From assembly GCA_023444095.1 (NCBI GenBank), contig JAEZRP010000049.1, positions 1 through 64,000 of the forward strand: 64,000 nucleotides of DNA. Reading direction: 5' to 3'. The first letter of the stretch is position 1; the number at the start of each line of letters is the position of its first letter. Under the pieces are notes generated by a model. The model saw only the letters and a program-made list of their open reading frames with translations. It did not search any database and was not told the DNA's origin. This stretch comes from Bacillota bacterium. GTDB taxonomy: Bacteria > Bacillota > Clostridia > Christensenellales > Aristaeellaceae. Shown here one piece after another: positions 63,357 to 64,000 of this stretch. The translations under genes were made by a program, and so were the position numbers.

Positions 63357-64000
63357 TTAGTACATTCCGCCACCCATGCCGCCGCCTGCGGCGGGAGCCG
63401 CCGGTTCGGGCGCGGGGATGTCGGTCACAAGGGACTCGGTGGTGAGCACCATCGCGGCGACGGACGCGGCATTCTGAAGCGCCGAACGGGCAACCTTGGT
63501 GGGGTCGATGATGCCGCGCTCGATCATGTCGCAGAACTCGTCCTTGGCGGCATCGTAGCCGTAGCCGACGGCCTTGCGGGACTTGATCTTCTCGGCGATG
63601 ATGGAGCCGTCGACGCCCGCGTTCTTGGCGATCTGGCGCACAGGCTCCTCAAGGGCGCGCAGCACGATATTGACGCCGGTCTTGACGTCGCCAGCGTACT
63701 GGCTGATCATGGCCGCGACGGCCTTGCTGGCCGCGATGAGCGCGGTTCCGCCGCCGGGCACGATGCCTTCCTCGACCGCCGCGCGGGTGGCCGCGAGGGC
63801 GTCCTCGATGCGAAGCTTGCGCTCCTTCATCTCGATCTCGGTCGCCGCGCCGACGTTGATGACGGCCACGCCGCCCGCGAGCTTCGCGAGGCGCTCCTGC
63901 AGCTTCTCCTTGTCATAATCGGAGGTGGTCTCCTCGATCTGCGCGCGGATGGAGGCGATGCGCGCCTTCAGCTCGGAGGGATCGCCCGCGCCGCCGACCA
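63357..64000 (-). CDS. groEL: Chaperonin GroEL, C-terminal part
   Basis: The last 214 or so codons of the 60-kDa chaperonin, cut by the window edge. Conserved text: [60 protein letters not shown], and the [20 protein letters not shown] block. The end is the Gly-Met-rich tail GGGMGGGMY. Internal methionines should not be taken as starts. Repeat copy 10 lies directly downstream. Confidence 0.97.
   Translation of the reverse strand, partial: VGGAGDPSELKARIASIRAQIEETTSDYDKEKLQERLAKLAGGVAVINVGAATEIEMKERKLRIEDALAATRAAVEEGIVPGGGTALIAASKAVAAMISQYAGDVKTGVNIVLRALEEPVRQIAKNAGVDGSIIAEKIKSRKAVGYGYDAAKDEFCDMIERGIIDPTKVARSALQNAASVAAMVLTTESLVTDIPAPEPAAPAAGGGMGGGMY

Overview
The window is a GC-rich (roughly 60-65 % by eye) chromosomal segment that reads as a high-GC, endospore-forming member of the Clostridia. 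The evidence is the Firmicute-style S10 ribosomal operon, a SpoIIP sporulation hydrolase, a PadR/DUF1700/DUF4097 module, DUF3842 and C_GCAxxG_C_C proteins, and consensus sigma-A promoters with strong AGGAGG ribosome binding sites. A relative of the Christensenellales or Oscillospirales is possible, but this is inference and no rRNA is present to test it. No prophage, insertion sequence, CRISPR array or integrase was seen.

Layout. 1-3.8 kb: S10 ribosomal protein operon on the minus strand (rpsJ to the start of rpsC) with a leader of about 190 nt. 3.9-9.3 kb: PadR/DUF1700/DUF4097 operon, divergent ftsH, and an unusual sigma factor with a long C-terminal extension. 9.3-9.7 kb: four-tRNA operon (Pro-Glu-CAT-Asp). 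9.8-14.8 kb: dCMP deaminase, then a complete polyamine ABC transporter (potABCD) with its XRE-cupin regulator. 15.0-19.6 kb: TetR-controlled ABC exporter and a HelD-type helicase. 19.7-23.2 kb: RluA-type pseudouridine synthase, small membrane protein, hypothetical gene, large L,D-transpeptidase. 23.4-28.4 kb (minus): aminotransferase with Lrp regulator, ECF sigma/anti-sigma-like pair, VanZ-like protein, Gfo/Idh/MocA oxidoreductase. 28.6-34.3 kb: an orphan AAA+ ATPase with an uncharacterised N-terminus, MBL-fold hydrolase, lone peptide-transporter-type permease, HtrA protease. 34.3-40.8 kb: an eroded minus-strand locus with a good promoter, a MATE exporter, sbcD-sbcC. 40.9-46.8 kb: small regulators, two GNAT acetyltransferases, two secreted proteins, tandem esterases. 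46.8-51.5 kb: opp-type peptide transporter (two permeases, two ATPases, no binding protein) behind a structured leader. 51.8-55.6 kb: small membrane protein, parvulin-like foldase, sulfotransferase, DUF3842 and C_GCAxxG proteins. 55.6-60.3 kb: gyrA and gyrB. 60.4-64 kb: spoIIP, DUF1614, an RsiV-like protein and the 3' part of groEL.

Many genes are tightly coupled: 4-base ATGA, GTGA or TTGA overlaps recur in the pot, TetR/ABC, aminotransferase/Lrp, sigma/anti-sigma, sbcCD, opp and spoIIP operons. Five genes start at GTG or TTG inside such overlaps.

The most interesting signal is not a gene. About ten intergenic elements, each immediately 3' of a gene and mostly in that gene's orientation, share a three-hairpin plan: a GC-rich palindrome (A), an AAGGG..CCCTT hairpin (B) and a long hairpin, often starting TCG, with a GGGG..CCCC inner helix (C). 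Stem sequences differ between copies while pairing is kept, which suggests selection on structure. One copy supplies the last codons of ftsH. Other candidates are the sigma factor fusion, the orphan AAA+ protein, the AGGTACCT operator cluster around a degraded regulator-like locus, and the structured leader of the opp operon.
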